Shown here piece after piece: positions 50,603 to 60,781 of a DNA stretch of 64,000 nucleotides. Under the pieces are notes generated by a model, which ran no database searches, was not told the DNA's origin, and saw only the letters and a list, made by a program, of their open reading frames with translations. The stretch's first letter is position 1, and each line of letters begins with the position of its first letter. Source of the stretch: Archangium violaceum (lineage in GTDB: Bacteria; Myxococcota; Myxococcia; Myxococcales; Myxococcaceae). The translations under genes and the position numbers were made by a program. Location of the stretch: NCBI RefSeq assembly GCF_016887565.1, contig NZ_CP069396.1, forward strand, positions 5,376,001-5,440,000, read 5' to 3'.

Positions 50603-52929
50603 ATCCGCCTCCCGCCTCCCCCTCGTCACCGGCCTTGATGCTCGTCACCAATGAGGCCGGACGCGTCCTCTCCAGTTGTGGCAGGCAGGAGGGATTGTCC
50701 GGCACGGCCTTGGAGGGGCGCACGCTGGCGGAGCTCTTCGGAGAAGAACCCTCGCGCCAGTTGCTGGCGGGGAGACCCGACTCCCTCGGCCTCTCGCGAG
50801 GGGGGCCCACTCCCGAGGAGGGCGGCGAGCCCTCCGTGTGGCATCTGCGGAGCCAGCCGCTCGTGGGGGGTGGCGTGCTCGTCTCCGTGAGCATACCGGA
50901 AGCGCTGGCCAGCGAAGTGCCGGCCGCCTGGGAGCGCCGCATCAGCCGCAGGCTGCTCAGCTCGAACGAGGATCTCCTCGGCCAGCAGCGCGCCTTCATG
51001 CTGTCCATCCTCGACGCGGACCCCAGCCTCGTCTACGTGACGGACCGCCAGGGCCGCTTCGTCTTCGCCAACAAGGCGCTGGCGGATGCGTACGCCACCA
51101 CGCCAGACGAAATCGTCCTCCACCGTCCCGCGGAGATGCACTCCAACCAGGAGGAGCTCGAGGTCTTCGCGGACGTGGACCAGCGCGTGTTCACCACCGG
51201 GGCCGAGGCCCGGCAGCTCGAGCGCTTCACCAAGCCGGATGGCACCGTCGGCTGGTACGACACGCTCAAGCGGCCCCTCCTGGCTCCCAGTGGGGAGCTG
51301 TTCGTGCTCGGCATCACGGTGGAGATCACCGAGCGGGTGCGCGTGGAGCAGCAGTTGCACGACGCCAAACAGCGCCTGGAACTGGCGGTGGGGGCGGGGA
51401 GCCTCGGCCTGTGGGACTGGACCGTCGGTGAGGACCACGTCTACTACTCGCCCACCTGGAAGGCACAGCTCGGCTACGAGGAACACGAGCTGCCCGACAC
51501 CTTCGCCACCTGGAAGGACAACATCCACCCGGAGGACGTGGAGAACGCGCTCCAGACGTTCCAGCAGCACGTGACGGATGCGTCACGCGGCGACCGCTTC
51601 ATGAGCGAGTTCCGCATGCGGACCAAGGACGGCTCCTGGCGGTGGATCGCCGGTTACGGCCTGGTGGTGCGCAACGAGAAGGGCCTGGGGGTGCGCATCA
51701 CGGGCTACCACCTGGACATCTCCGAGCGCAGACAGCGCGAGCAGGAGGCGGAGCTGCGGCGGGACAACGCGCGGCTGGCGCACCTGGCGCGGATGAAGGA
51801 CGAGTTCCTCGCCAACATGAGCCACGAGCTGCGCACCCCGCTCAACGCGGTGCTGGGCCAGGCCGAGGCCATGGCCGAGGGCATCTTCGGGCCGGTGACG
51901 GAGCAGCAGCGCGGCTCGCTGCAGACGATCGAGGAGAGTGGCCGCCACCTGCTGTCGCTCATCAACGACGTGCTCGACATCGCCAAGAGCAACGCGGGGC
52001 ACCTGGAGCTGGACTTCGAGGAGGTGCCCGTGGAGGAGGTGAGCCAGGAGAGCCTGCGGCTGGTGCGCGAGCAGGCGCGGCGCAAGAAGATCTCCGTGGC
52101 GTACTCCAGCGACGGCGAGGTGCAGTATCTGCGCGCGGACCGGCGGCGGCTGAGGCAGATCCTCATCAACCTGCTGAGCAACGCGATGAAGTTCACCCGG
52201 GAAGGAGGGCGCATCGGGCTGGAGGTGGCGTCCCGGGAGGAGGGGGATGCGGTGGCCTTCACGGTCTGGGATACGGGGGCCGGCATCGCCCGGGAAGACG
52301 TGAAGCGGATCTTCGAGCCCTTCGTGCAGCTCGACGCGGGGCTGGCGCGCCAGAACGAGGGCTCGGGCCTGGGGCTGGCGCTGGTGCGCCGCTTCGTGGA
52401 CCTGCACCACGGGATGTTGGAGGTGGACAGCGAGGTGGACCGCGGCAGCCGCTTCACGGTGGTCCTGCCCGTGGGGGAGATACTCGCCGAGGAGCCGGCG
52501 CGGAGCGCCAGCCCGAGCACCGAGCCCGCCCCGCCGACGGTGAGGCCCGACTCCACCTCCCAGCGCACCGTGGTGATCGCCGACGACAGCGAGGCCAACA
52601 CCCGGCACCTGCATGGCTACCTGGTGGCCCACGGCTACTCCGTCCGCATTGCCCGGGACGGCCTGGAGGCGGTGCGGCTGTGCCGCGAGGTGCGGCCCCT
52701 GGTGGTGCTGATGGACATCCAGATGCCCCGGCTGGACGGCCTGGAGGCCATCCGCTGCTTGCGGGCCGAGCGCGTCACCGCCTCGATTCCCATCATCGCG
52801 CTCACCGCCCTGGCCATGCCGGGAGACCGCGAGCGGTGCCTGGAAGCGGGGGCCAACGAGTACCTGAGCAAGCCGGTGCGCCTGCGGCAGGTACTGGAGG
52901 TGATGCGGCGGTTCGAGGCGCGGGCCTGA
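50599..52929 (+). CDS. PAS-domain hybrid histidine kinase with C-terminal receiver
   Basis: A 776-residue protein. I take GTG 50599, in a GTGA overlap with the preceding stop; ATG 50638 is the alternative. Residues about 20-110 and 130-245 look like PAS domains (ILDADPSLVYVTDRQGRFVF), then a PAS_3/PAC unit (WKDNIHPEDVENALQTFQQH). The kinase core has H-box MSHELRTPLNAVLG, N-box LINLLSNAMKF, G1 VWDTGAGIARED, G2 GSGLGLALVRRFVD. After a Pro/Ser linker the receiver shows TVVIADDSEANTRH, VLMDIQMPRLDGLEA (Asp) and NEYLSKPV (Lys). No membrane segment is seen. It is probably one signalling unit with the upstream hybrid. Confidence 0.9.
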   Translation: MNPPPASPSSPALMLVTNEAGRVLSSCGRQEGLSGTALEGRTLAELFGEEPSRQLLAGRPDSLGLSRGGPTPEEGGEPSVWHLRSQPLVGGGVLVSVSIPEALASEVPAAWERRISRRLLSSNEDLLGQQRAFMLSILDADPSLVYVTDRQGRFVFANKALADAYATTPDEIVLHRPAEMHSNQEELEVFADVDQRVFTTGAEARQLERFTKPDGTVGWYDTLKRPLLAPSGELFVLGITVEITERVRVEQQLHDAKQRLELAVGAGSLGLWDWTVGEDHVYYSPTWKAQLGYEEHELPDTFATWKDNIHPEDVENALQTFQQHVTDASRGDRFMSEFRMRTKDGSWRWIAGYGLVVRNEKGLGVRITGYHLDISERRQREQEAELRRDNARLAHLARMKDEFLANMSHELRTPLNAVLGQAEAMAEGIFGPVTEQQRGSLQTIEESGRHLLSLINDVLDIAKSNAGHLELDFEEVPVEEVSQESLRLVREQARRKKISVAYSSDGEVQYLRADRRRLRQILINLLSNAMKFTREGGRIGLEVASREEGDAVAFTVWDTGAGIAREDVKRIFEPFVQLDAGLARQNEGSGLGLALVRRFVDLHHGMLEVDSEVDRGSRFTVVLPVGEILAEEPARSASPSTEPAPPTVRPDSTSQRTVVIADDSEANTRHLHGYLVAHGYSVRIARDGLEAVRLCREVRPLVVLMDIQMPRLDGLEAIRCLRAERVTASIPIIALTALAMPGDRERCLEAGANEYLSKPVRLRQVLEVMRRFEARA

Positions 52930-52930
52930 C

Positions 52931-53767
52931 TCAGGGCCGGGTGCAGAGATCCTGCACCTTCCAGCGGTGCAGCACGAGGCGGCTGTCCACGCCGACGATG
53001 TCCTCCTCGTCGATGGGGTGCCAGTGGTCCTCGCCCGACAGCTGCTCGCTGGCGAGCACGAACTGCTCCAACTGCGTCCCCGGCTTCGGAGGGCCCGAGA
53101 GCCCGCGGTGGGGGCGCTTGCCCGTCTCGGGCGCGGTGTCCGAGAGGAAGAGCGTCCGGTTGCGCCGCGTCGCCACCATCACGTCCCCGTTCGTCACGAG
53201 GAAGTTCATCGACGAGCGGTCCTGCCCCGGCACGTCCGTGATGGACGCCACCAGCTCCATGGTCCGTGCCAGCGCGCAGGCGACCTTCTCCACGCACGCC
53301 TGGCCCTCGAGCGTCTGCTGCTCCGCCAGCTGGGTGAGGAAGAGGTAGAAGCAGCGCTCCGAGTCCGTCGCGCCCTGGATGTGGGCGCGCAGGTCCGGGC
53401 GGATGAGCGCCTCCACCTCGGCCTTATGCCGGGCGAAGTTCTTCACCGTGCCGTTGTGCACGAAGCACCAGCGGCCGAGGGAGAACGGGTGGGCGTTGCG
53501 CTTCTCCACCGCGCCCACGGAGGCCAGCCGCAGGTGGGCCACCACCGTGCGGGCGGACACCCGGCTGCTCACCCGCTCGAAGTCGGGATCGCAGTACGCG
53601 GGGCCCAGGCCGTGCGCGACGAGCGGGCGCTCGCCTGCTTCATAGGATGCGATACCCCAGCCGTCCTTGTGCTCCTTCGATTGATGGAGAAGGGAGTTCT
53701 TCTCCGTGACGAGGGAGGGATGAACGGCAGTGGGGATGGACGAACGAAAGCCGAAGAGACGGCACAT
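52931..53767 (-). CDS. class II glutamine amidotransferase (YafJ-like)
   Basis: A 278-residue Ntn-type glutaminase-like protein. Cys2 after the initiator Met (MCRLFGFRS) would be the nucleophile. HKDGWGIASYEAGERP, VVAHLRLASVGAVEKRNAHP and FVHNGTVKNF are the conserved glutaminase motifs. It has no partner synthase domain, so like YafJ it may act alone or on a peptide. TATAAA at 53782-53787 (minus strand) is a possible -10 close to the start. It lies 71 bp after hutI and converges on the kinase operon with a 1-bp gap. Confidence 0.85.
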   Translation of the reverse strand: MCRLFGFRSSIPTAVHPSLVTEKNSLLHQSKEHKDGWGIASYEAGERPLVAHGLGPAYCDPDFERVSSRVSARTVVAHLRLASVGAVEKRNAHPFSLGRWCFVHNGTVKNFARHKAEVEALIRPDLRAHIQGATDSERCFYLFLTQLAEQQTLEGQACVEKVACALARTMELVASITDVPGQDRSSMNFLVTNGDVMVATRRNRTLFLSDTAPETGKRPHRGLSGPPKPGTQLEQFVLASEQLSGEDHWHPIDEEDIVGVDSRLVLHRWKVQDLCTRP

Positions 53768-53838
53768 GGTCTTGCTTGTCTTTTATAACGGCCGGCCCCG
53801 ACGGGAAGTCCCGGAGTGCACCTGCTGTCCGACTGACA

Positions 53839-55104
53839 TCACGGACAGAGGGCCCGCTCGCTTTCTACCACCACATGGCCATCTTTAATGACAATCCGCG
53901 CGTGATTGATTCCCAGGTGATAGGGCAGATGGCGATAGTTTGAGCACGAAAAAACAACGATGTTCGCCGGATCCCCCACGGTAATCCGGCCGTATGTGTT
54001 CAAACCAAGTGCGAGGGCGGCCCCCCGGGTAGCGGCCCAGTAGGCCTCGGCGGCCGTCAGGCCGTTCTCCAGGCAGGCGAGCCCCATGGCGAGGGGAAGG
54101 TTCTCGCTCATGGCGGAGCCGGGGTTGAGGTTGGTGCCGAGCGCCACGTTGACCCCCGCGTCGCGCAGCTTGCGGCCGGGGGCATAGGGCCGCACGCGCA
54201 GGAAGAGGGTGGAGGTGGGCACGAGGACGGCGGTGACACCCGCCTCGGCCATGGCGCGGATGCCCGCGTCGCTCACGTTCTCCAGGTGGTCGGCGGTGGC
54301 CGCGCCGAGCTCGGCGGCCAGCTCGGCCCCCCCGTTGGAGGTGAGCTGGTCGGCGTGCAGCCGGGGCTTCATCCCCAGCTTCTGGGCGGCCACGAGGATC
54401 CGGCGCGCCTCCGCCAGGGTGAAGGCGCTCTGCTCGGCGAAGACGTCGCAGAAGCGCGCCAGGCCCTGCTCGGCCACCGCGGGGATGATCTCCCGGATGC
54501 ACAGGTCCATGTAGGCCTCGCGCCACTCGCGGTACTCCTCCGGCACCGCGTGCGCGCACAAGAGCGTGGGGATCAGCTCCAGGGGCTGGAGCGCCGACAG
54601 CCGCTGGACCACCCGGAGGATCTTCAGCTCGTCCTGCAGGTTGAGGCCGTAGCCGCTCTTCACCTCGGCGGTGGTGATGCCGTACTCCAGCATCATCTGA
54701 AGCCGGGGCAGGGCGAGCCGGATGAGATCCTCCTCGTTGGCGAAGCGCGTGGCGCGCACGGTGCTGACGATGCCGCCGCCGGCCTGGGCGATCTGCAGGT
54801 AGGTGGCACCCTGGGTGCGCAGGTCGAACTCCGCCGCGCGCTCACCGGCGAAGACGGCGTGGGTGTGGGGATCCACGAAGCCGGGGCCGACGAACTGCCC
54901 GTGCGCGTCGATGACGCGGGTGGAGGGGCCCACCGCGCCCGGAGGCAGGGCACCCTCGGGGCCCACGTACCACACCTTGCCCCGGCGCACACCGACACAG
55001 GCATTGGGTTGGGGCGTGAGGGCCTTCTCGGCGGGCTCGGTGTGCGAGCCCTCCACGGTGAGCACCTCGGACGTGTTGCGGACCAGCAGCTCCAGGGTTT
55101 CCAT
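53839..55104 (-). CDS. hutI: imidazolonepropionase
   Basis: A 421-residue amidohydrolase that opens imidazolone-propionate to N-formimino-glutamate, the third step of histidine degradation. Metal ligands: HTH in GFVDPHTHAVFAGER, His in AHAVPEEY and the Asp in LGTNLNPGSAM context; AEVKSGYGLNLQDELKIL and FCDVFAEQSAFTLAEA are family motifs. The length fits. It lies 3 bp after hutU and is clearly co-transcribed with it. Confidence 0.95.
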   Translation of the reverse strand: METLELLVRNTSEVLTVEGSHTEPAEKALTPQPNACVGVRRGKVWYVGPEGALPPGAVGPSTRVIDAHGQFVGPGFVDPHTHAVFAGERAAEFDLRTQGATYLQIAQAGGGIVSTVRATRFANEEDLIRLALPRLQMMLEYGITTAEVKSGYGLNLQDELKILRVVQRLSALQPLELIPTLLCAHAVPEEYREWREAYMDLCIREIIPAVAEQGLARFCDVFAEQSAFTLAEARRILVAAQKLGMKPRLHADQLTSNGGAELAAELGAATADHLENVSDAGIRAMAEAGVTAVLVPTSTLFLRVRPYAPGRKLRDAGVNVALGTNLNPGSAMSENLPLAMGLACLENGLTAAEAYWAATRGAALALGLNTYGRITVGDPANIVVFSCSNYRHLPYHLGINHARIVIKDGHVVVESERALCP

Positions 55105-55107
55105 GAA

Positions 55108-56763
55108 TCACTCGGTGATGCCGGGGATGCGCACGCCACGGCTGCGGGCGACGTCGACGGCCTCGGGGTAGCCAGCGTCGGCGTGGCGCAGCACGCCCAT
55201 GGCCGGATCCGAGGTGAGCACGCGCTCGATGCGGCGGGCGGCCTCGGGGGTGCCGTCGGCGACGATGACCTGGCCGGCATGCAGCGAGTAGCCCATGCCC
55301 ACGCCGCCGCCGTGGTGGAAGGACACCCAGGAGGCGCCATTCACCGCGTTCACCAGGGCGTTGAGGATGGGCCAGTCGGCCACGGCGTCCGTGCCGTCCT
55401 TCATGGACTCCGTCTCGCGGTTGGGCGAGGCCACGGAGCCGCAGTCCAGGTGATCGCGCCCGATGACGATGGGGGCCTTCACCTCGCCCTTGCGCACCAT
55501 CTCGTTGAAGCGCAGGCCGGCCTTGGCGCGCTCGCCGTAGCCCAGCCAGCAGATGCGCGCGGGCAGACCCTGGAAGGCCACGCGATCCTGCGCCATCTTG
55601 ATCCACCGGTGCAGCGACTGCTTCTGGGGGAAGAGCTCCAGCACCGCCTGGTCCGTGCGGCGGATGTCCTCGGGATCTCCCGAGAGCGCCACCCAGCGGA
55701 AGGGCCCGAGGCCCTCGCAGAACATGGGGCGGATGTAGGCCGGGACGAAGCCGGGGAAGTCGAAGGCGTTCTCCAGGCCGGCCAGCTGCGCCTGGGCGCG
55801 GATGTTGTTGCCGTAGTCGAAGACGTGGCTGCCGGCGCGGGCGAAGTCGAGCATCGCCTCCACCTGCATGGACATCGACTGGCGGGCCTTCTCGACGTAG
55901 CCCTTGGGATCTCTCTGGCGCAGCTCGGCCGCGGCCTCCAGGGACAGGTCCACGGGGATGTAGCCGTTGAGGGGGTCGTGCGCGCTGGTCTGGTCCGTGA
56001 CGAGGTCCGGCTTGAGGCCGCGCCGGTACAGCTCGCGGTACACCTGGGCCGCGTTGCCGATGACGCCGATGGAGCGGCCCACGCGTTTGGCCTGGGCCTC
56101 CTTGGCGAGCGCGATGGCCTCGTCGAGGTCCTTGGCGACGACGTCCAGGTAGCGCGTCTCGACGCGGCGGCGGGCGCGGTGCGGGTCGATCTCCACGCCG
56201 AGGAAGACGGCGTTGTTCATGGTGGCGGCCAGGGGCTGGGCGCCGCCCATGCCGCCGAGGCCGCCGGAGAGGACGAGCCGGCCGGAGAGGTCATCGGAGC
56301 CGAAGTGGACGCGGCCGGCCTGGGCGAAGGTCTCGTAGGTGCCCTGGAGGATGCCCTGGGTGCCGATGTAGATCCACGAGCCGGCCGTCATCTGGCCGTA
56401 CATCATCAGACCCTTCTTCTCGAGCTCGAAGAAGTGGTCCCAGTTGGCCCAGTGGCCCACGAGGTTGGAGTTGGCGATGAGGACGCGGGGAGCATCCGGG
56501 TGGGTGCGGAGGATGCCGACGGGCTTGCCGGACTGGACGAGGAGGGTCTCCTCGTCGGTGAGACGGCGCAGGCCGTCTACGATGCGGTCGAACGAGCTCC
56601 AGTCACGAGCGGCCTTGCCGATGCCGCCGTAGACGACCAGGTCCTCGGGGCGCTCGGCCACGTCGGGATCCAGGTTGTTCATCAGCATCCGGAGGGCGGC
56701 TTCCTGGACCCAGCCCTTGCAGGACAGGGTCGTTCCGCGGGGGGCACGAATGGTACGGGACAT
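55108..56763 (-). CDS. hutU: urocanate hydratase
   Basis: A 551-residue protein that hydrates urocanate to imidazolonepropionate using tightly bound NAD as electrophile. Motifs: [125 protein letters not shown] and [20 protein letters not shown]. The Cys in FCEGLGPFR is the conserved active-site neighbour. hutU-hutI form the operon; hutH, hutG and a HutC-type regulator are not visible in the window. Confidence 0.96.
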   Translation of the reverse strand: MSRTIRAPRGTTLSCKGWVQEAALRMLMNNLDPDVAERPEDLVVYGGIGKAARDWSSFDRIVDGLRRLTDEETLLVQSGKPVGILRTHPDAPRVLIANSNLVGHWANWDHFFELEKKGLMMYGQMTAGSWIYIGTQGILQGTYETFAQAGRVHFGSDDLSGRLVLSGGLGGMGGAQPLAATMNNAVFLGVEIDPHRARRRVETRYLDVVAKDLDEAIALAKEAQAKRVGRSIGVIGNAAQVYRELYRRGLKPDLVTDQTSAHDPLNGYIPVDLSLEAAAELRQRDPKGYVEKARQSMSMQVEAMLDFARAGSHVFDYGNNIRAQAQLAGLENAFDFPGFVPAYIRPMFCEGLGPFRWVALSGDPEDIRRTDQAVLELFPQKQSLHRWIKMAQDRVAFQGLPARICWLGYGERAKAGLRFNEMVRKGEVKAPIVIGRDHLDCGSVASPNRETESMKDGTDAVADWPILNALVNAVNGASWVSFHHGGGVGMGYSLHAGQVIVADGTPEAARRIERVLTSDPAMGVLRHADAGYPEAVDVARSRGVRIPGITE

Positions 56764-56874
56764 GTGTCTCCTCGGGGGTGTTGCGCCGCGCGGAGACTAG
56801 CCGAAGCGGGGTTCCCGGGGCACCGAATCCATCCGCGTCCGTCGTGGACGAACGAGGTGGGTGCCAGAGTGTGA

Positions 56875-58323
<1,449 letters not shown>

Positions 58324-58327
58324 GGTT

Positions 58328-58386
58328 TTCTCATTCCTCTCGGTTTGCGTGAAAATGAGAATTCCGAGCCGGGGATGAGCCCCGGC
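58328..58386 (+). terminator. tandem hairpins after argG
   Basis: TTCTCATT (58328-58335) pairs with AATGAGAA (58354-58361). GCCGGGG (58368-58374) pairs with CCCCGGC (58380-58386) around a 5-base loop. Neither has a strong T run. The second lies 18 bases before the next start and could also influence that gene. Confidence 0.45.
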
Positions 58387-58403
58387 GGTCAGGAGTTCTC
58401 TTC

Positions 58404-59369
58404 ATGCGAACCGGACGGTCGTTGCTGTTGTGCTTCTCCACCCTGACGCTCGCTGCGTGCGGCCCCCTCGCCGAGGAGGACGCCGCGCCCGGCGAGCGCT
58501 CGGATGCGTTGATCACCGATGTCGACGCGGACGGCCTCGACGATGCCTTCGAGGATCAGCTCGCCGCGAAGTTCGCACCCGAGGTGCGGCTGGCCCCGGA
58601 CTCCATCGACTGGACGCGGCCGGCCAACGTGGACTGGTACCTGGCGCGGGTGCACATGCGCTTCGACCACGATGGGTGCCCGGACTGCCAGGTGCTCGCG
58701 CTCGGCACGGCCACCCAGGCCAACCTCTCCACGCGGACCCACAACCTGAAGAGCGGGCTGCTCTGCGGTCACAACAGCACCGTCTACGCCTCGAGCGCGT
58801 CGCACAAGGAGTTCTTCCTCCAGCCGCCGGATGATGCCGTGCACAACGGCACGACGTCCTCCGGGTGGCGCGTGTACGTGCACACGAAGAAGAGCGCGGT
58901 CGTCTCGGGCGGCTACGACCTCCAGTACTGGTTCTTCTACCCGTACAACGACTCCTACGCGTCCGTGAACCACGAGGCCGACTGGGAGCACATCACCGTG
59001 TCCACCGACTCGGCCGGCAACTTCCAGTCGGCCTGGTACGCGCAACACGGTGGCGGGAAGCGCTACACCGCCTCGCAGCTCAAGTGGAACGGGACGCATC
59101 CCATCGTCTACTCGGCCGATGGCTCGCACGCGAGCTACCCCTCCGCGGGGACGTTCCCCACCGAGGTGTCGGGCTTCGATGACCACAGCTATGACGGCGG
59201 TCCGGTGTGGCAGACGTGGAACAACTGGGTGAACGTGGGCGAGAAGGGCGCGCCCCGCAACGGCCAGTCGTTCATCAAGTACGGCGGCCGTTGGGGCGAG
59301 GTGGGCCAGCTCGACGACACGAGCGGCCCGCAGGGCCCGTCCTTCCAGGGCGCCTGGAACACCTATTGA
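58404..59369 (+). CDS. Vps62-like (DUF946-type) lipoprotein
   Basis: A 321-residue protein; TCAGGAGTTCTCTTC precedes ATG 58404. The signal ends in the lipobox LTLAAC. A short calcium-loop-like DVDADGLDDAFEDQLAA follows, then the Vps62/DUF946 pattern: FAPEVRLAPDS, GYDLQYWFFYPYNDS, NHEADWEHITVSTDSAG, and SADGSHASYPSAGTF. The His-Glu-x-D-W-E-H cluster looks like a metal or active site, as in necrosis-inducing NPP1 relatives, which share the GHRHDWE-type motif. A role in membrane or lipid interaction outside the cell is inferred; no enzymatic activity is established. Confidence 0.7.
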   Translation: MRTGRSLLLCFSTLTLAACGPLAEEDAAPGERSDALITDVDADGLDDAFEDQLAAKFAPEVRLAPDSIDWTRPANVDWYLARVHMRFDHDGCPDCQVLALGTATQANLSTRTHNLKSGLLCGHNSTVYASSASHKEFFLQPPDDAVHNGTTSSGWRVYVHTKKSAVVSGGYDLQYWFFYPYNDSYASVNHEADWEHITVSTDSAGNFQSAWYAQHGGGKRYTASQLKWNGTHPIVYSADGSHASYPSAGTFPTEVSGFDDHSYDGGPVWQTWNNWVNVGEKGAPRNGQSFIKYGGRWGEVGQLDDTSGPQGPSFQGAWNTY

Positions 59370-59402
59370 CGCCCGGCCGGAGCCGCCTGGAGAGTGCATC
59401 GC

Positions 59403-60668
59403 ATGAGCGATTCCCTTCGCCGGGCGGTTCCGTTGTTCGCGGCCTGTGTGGTGCTGTCCACGTCCTCGGCCCTGGCCGGGGGCTCCATCTCGGGGATGGT
59501 GAGCGTTCCTCCGGGTCACGACATCAACGGGGCCATGGTGGTGGCGTGCAAGATGGGCCTCAATGCCGAGTGTGACGAGCGGACCGCCGTCTCGGGCATG
59601 TTCGACGACGAGCACGGGCAACGGCACGAGTACGAGCTGCCGGACGTCCCCTCGGAGGGCCGGGTCGTGATGGCCTGGAAGGATCTCAACGGCAACGGGG
59701 AGATCGACGCGGGAGACCTGCTCGGCTTCTACTCGAATCCGAAGGGCGGTCAGGAGGTGGCGATGGTCACCGCGCCCGCCAGGAACATCCACATCCAGAT
59801 GAAGATCCACGGGAGCGGGGGTCCGCTCGCGGGCGGGTCCTCCGGCGGGTCCTCCTTGTCGGGCAAGGTGACGGCCCCCAAGGGGCAGGATGTGAAGGGC
59901 ACGGTCATCATCGCCTGCATCCCGGCGGGCGGAGGCTGCGGCGAGCCGACCTACTCGGCCCAGGTGGCGGAGAGCGGTCGCTCGGGGTCCTTCGCCATCC
60001 AGAACGTGGCCCCGGGCAGCTACCAGATCGTCGCCTGGAAGGATCTGAACGGAAACAAGGAGATCGACTCGGCGGACCTGGTGGGGGCCCAGACCCAGAA
60101 TGGCGCCTACGCCCGGGTGTCTCCACCCGCGAGCGTCAACCTGGAGCTGAAGATGGGAGGCCAGCCGTCCGGGTCGGGCAAGCAGCCCGAGGCCGCGGCA
60201 CCCGTACCGAACGCCGCGCAGGGCACTCCAGGGGGCCCCGTGGAGGGGGCCTTCTACAACGGCTCCATCCGCAAGGGCGGGTACTACAACGGCAAGGCGC
60301 GCTCGTGGATCATCAATGCGTCCGATGACCTCGACGGCTACTACGTGCGCTTCCTGCCGAAAGGCCGCTACGAGTTCTCCAGCCTGTACCGCACCCGCAT
60401 CAACTTCAACACGGCGTGCTACCTGCGGCTCTACACCTATCACTCGGGGCGCGTGCAGTGGGGCGCCAATGGCCAGGTGACCGTGACGCCGGAGTTCAAG
60501 ATCGGCCGCCGCGAGAACCTCTGCAGCCCCTCGTCGAACACGGACTTCACGCCGAACATCGGCGCCCAGACGTGGACCGTGAGCCAGACCCCGGACCCCA
60601 GCGGCAAGCCGGCCCTCACCATCGTCGAGCAGGGCGGGGTGACCCGCACCTACGTCCGGGGCGAGTGA
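59403..60668 (+). CDS. secreted protein with two calcium-loop-like repeats and a C-terminal module
   Basis: A 421-residue protein. ATG 59403 is spaced correctly from GGAG at 59389; GTG 59394 is too close. The signal peptide ends near SSALA. Two homologous units (about 30-140 and 155-255) have SISGMVSVPPGHDINGAMVV / SLSGKVTAPKGQDVKGTVII, then VMAWKDLNGNGEIDAGDLLG / IVAWKDLNGNKEIDSADLVG, an EF-like D-x-N-x-(N/D)-x-E-I-D loop. After a Pro/Ala/Gln linker, residues about 280-420 (GSIRKGGYYNGKARSWIINA, YYVRFLPKGRYEFSSLYRTR) form a beta-rich module found in other myxobacterial exported proteins. Function unknown. Confidence 0.72.
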   Translation: MSDSLRRAVPLFAACVVLSTSSALAGGSISGMVSVPPGHDINGAMVVACKMGLNAECDERTAVSGMFDDEHGQRHEYELPDVPSEGRVVMAWKDLNGNGEIDAGDLLGFYSNPKGGQEVAMVTAPARNIHIQMKIHGSGGPLAGGSSGGSSLSGKVTAPKGQDVKGTVIIACIPAGGGCGEPTYSAQVAESGRSGSFAIQNVAPGSYQIVAWKDLNGNKEIDSADLVGAQTQNGAYARVSPPASVNLELKMGGQPSGSGKQPEAAAPVPNAAQGTPGGPVEGAFYNGSIRKGGYYNGKARSWIINASDDLDGYYVRFLPKGRYEFSSLYRTRINFNTACYLRLYTYHSGRVQWGANGQVTVTPEFKIGRRENLCSPSSNTDFTPNIGAQTWTVSQTPDPSGKPALTIVEQGGVTRTYVRGE

Positions 60669-60781
60669 GCGGGCTGGGAGAAGGTCTCACGTCTCATGGG
60701 GGGCATTGACGTGCGTTACGCGGGTAGGTGAAGTGGAAGCCAGGTTCTGGCTCAGGAGCCCTGGGCCCCGGAGGCTCGTGG

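Noticed and set aside
54286-56874. An 862-codon plus-strand frame opposite hutI/hutU
   Set aside because: Shadow frame of two clear enzymes, with no ribosome site or motif.
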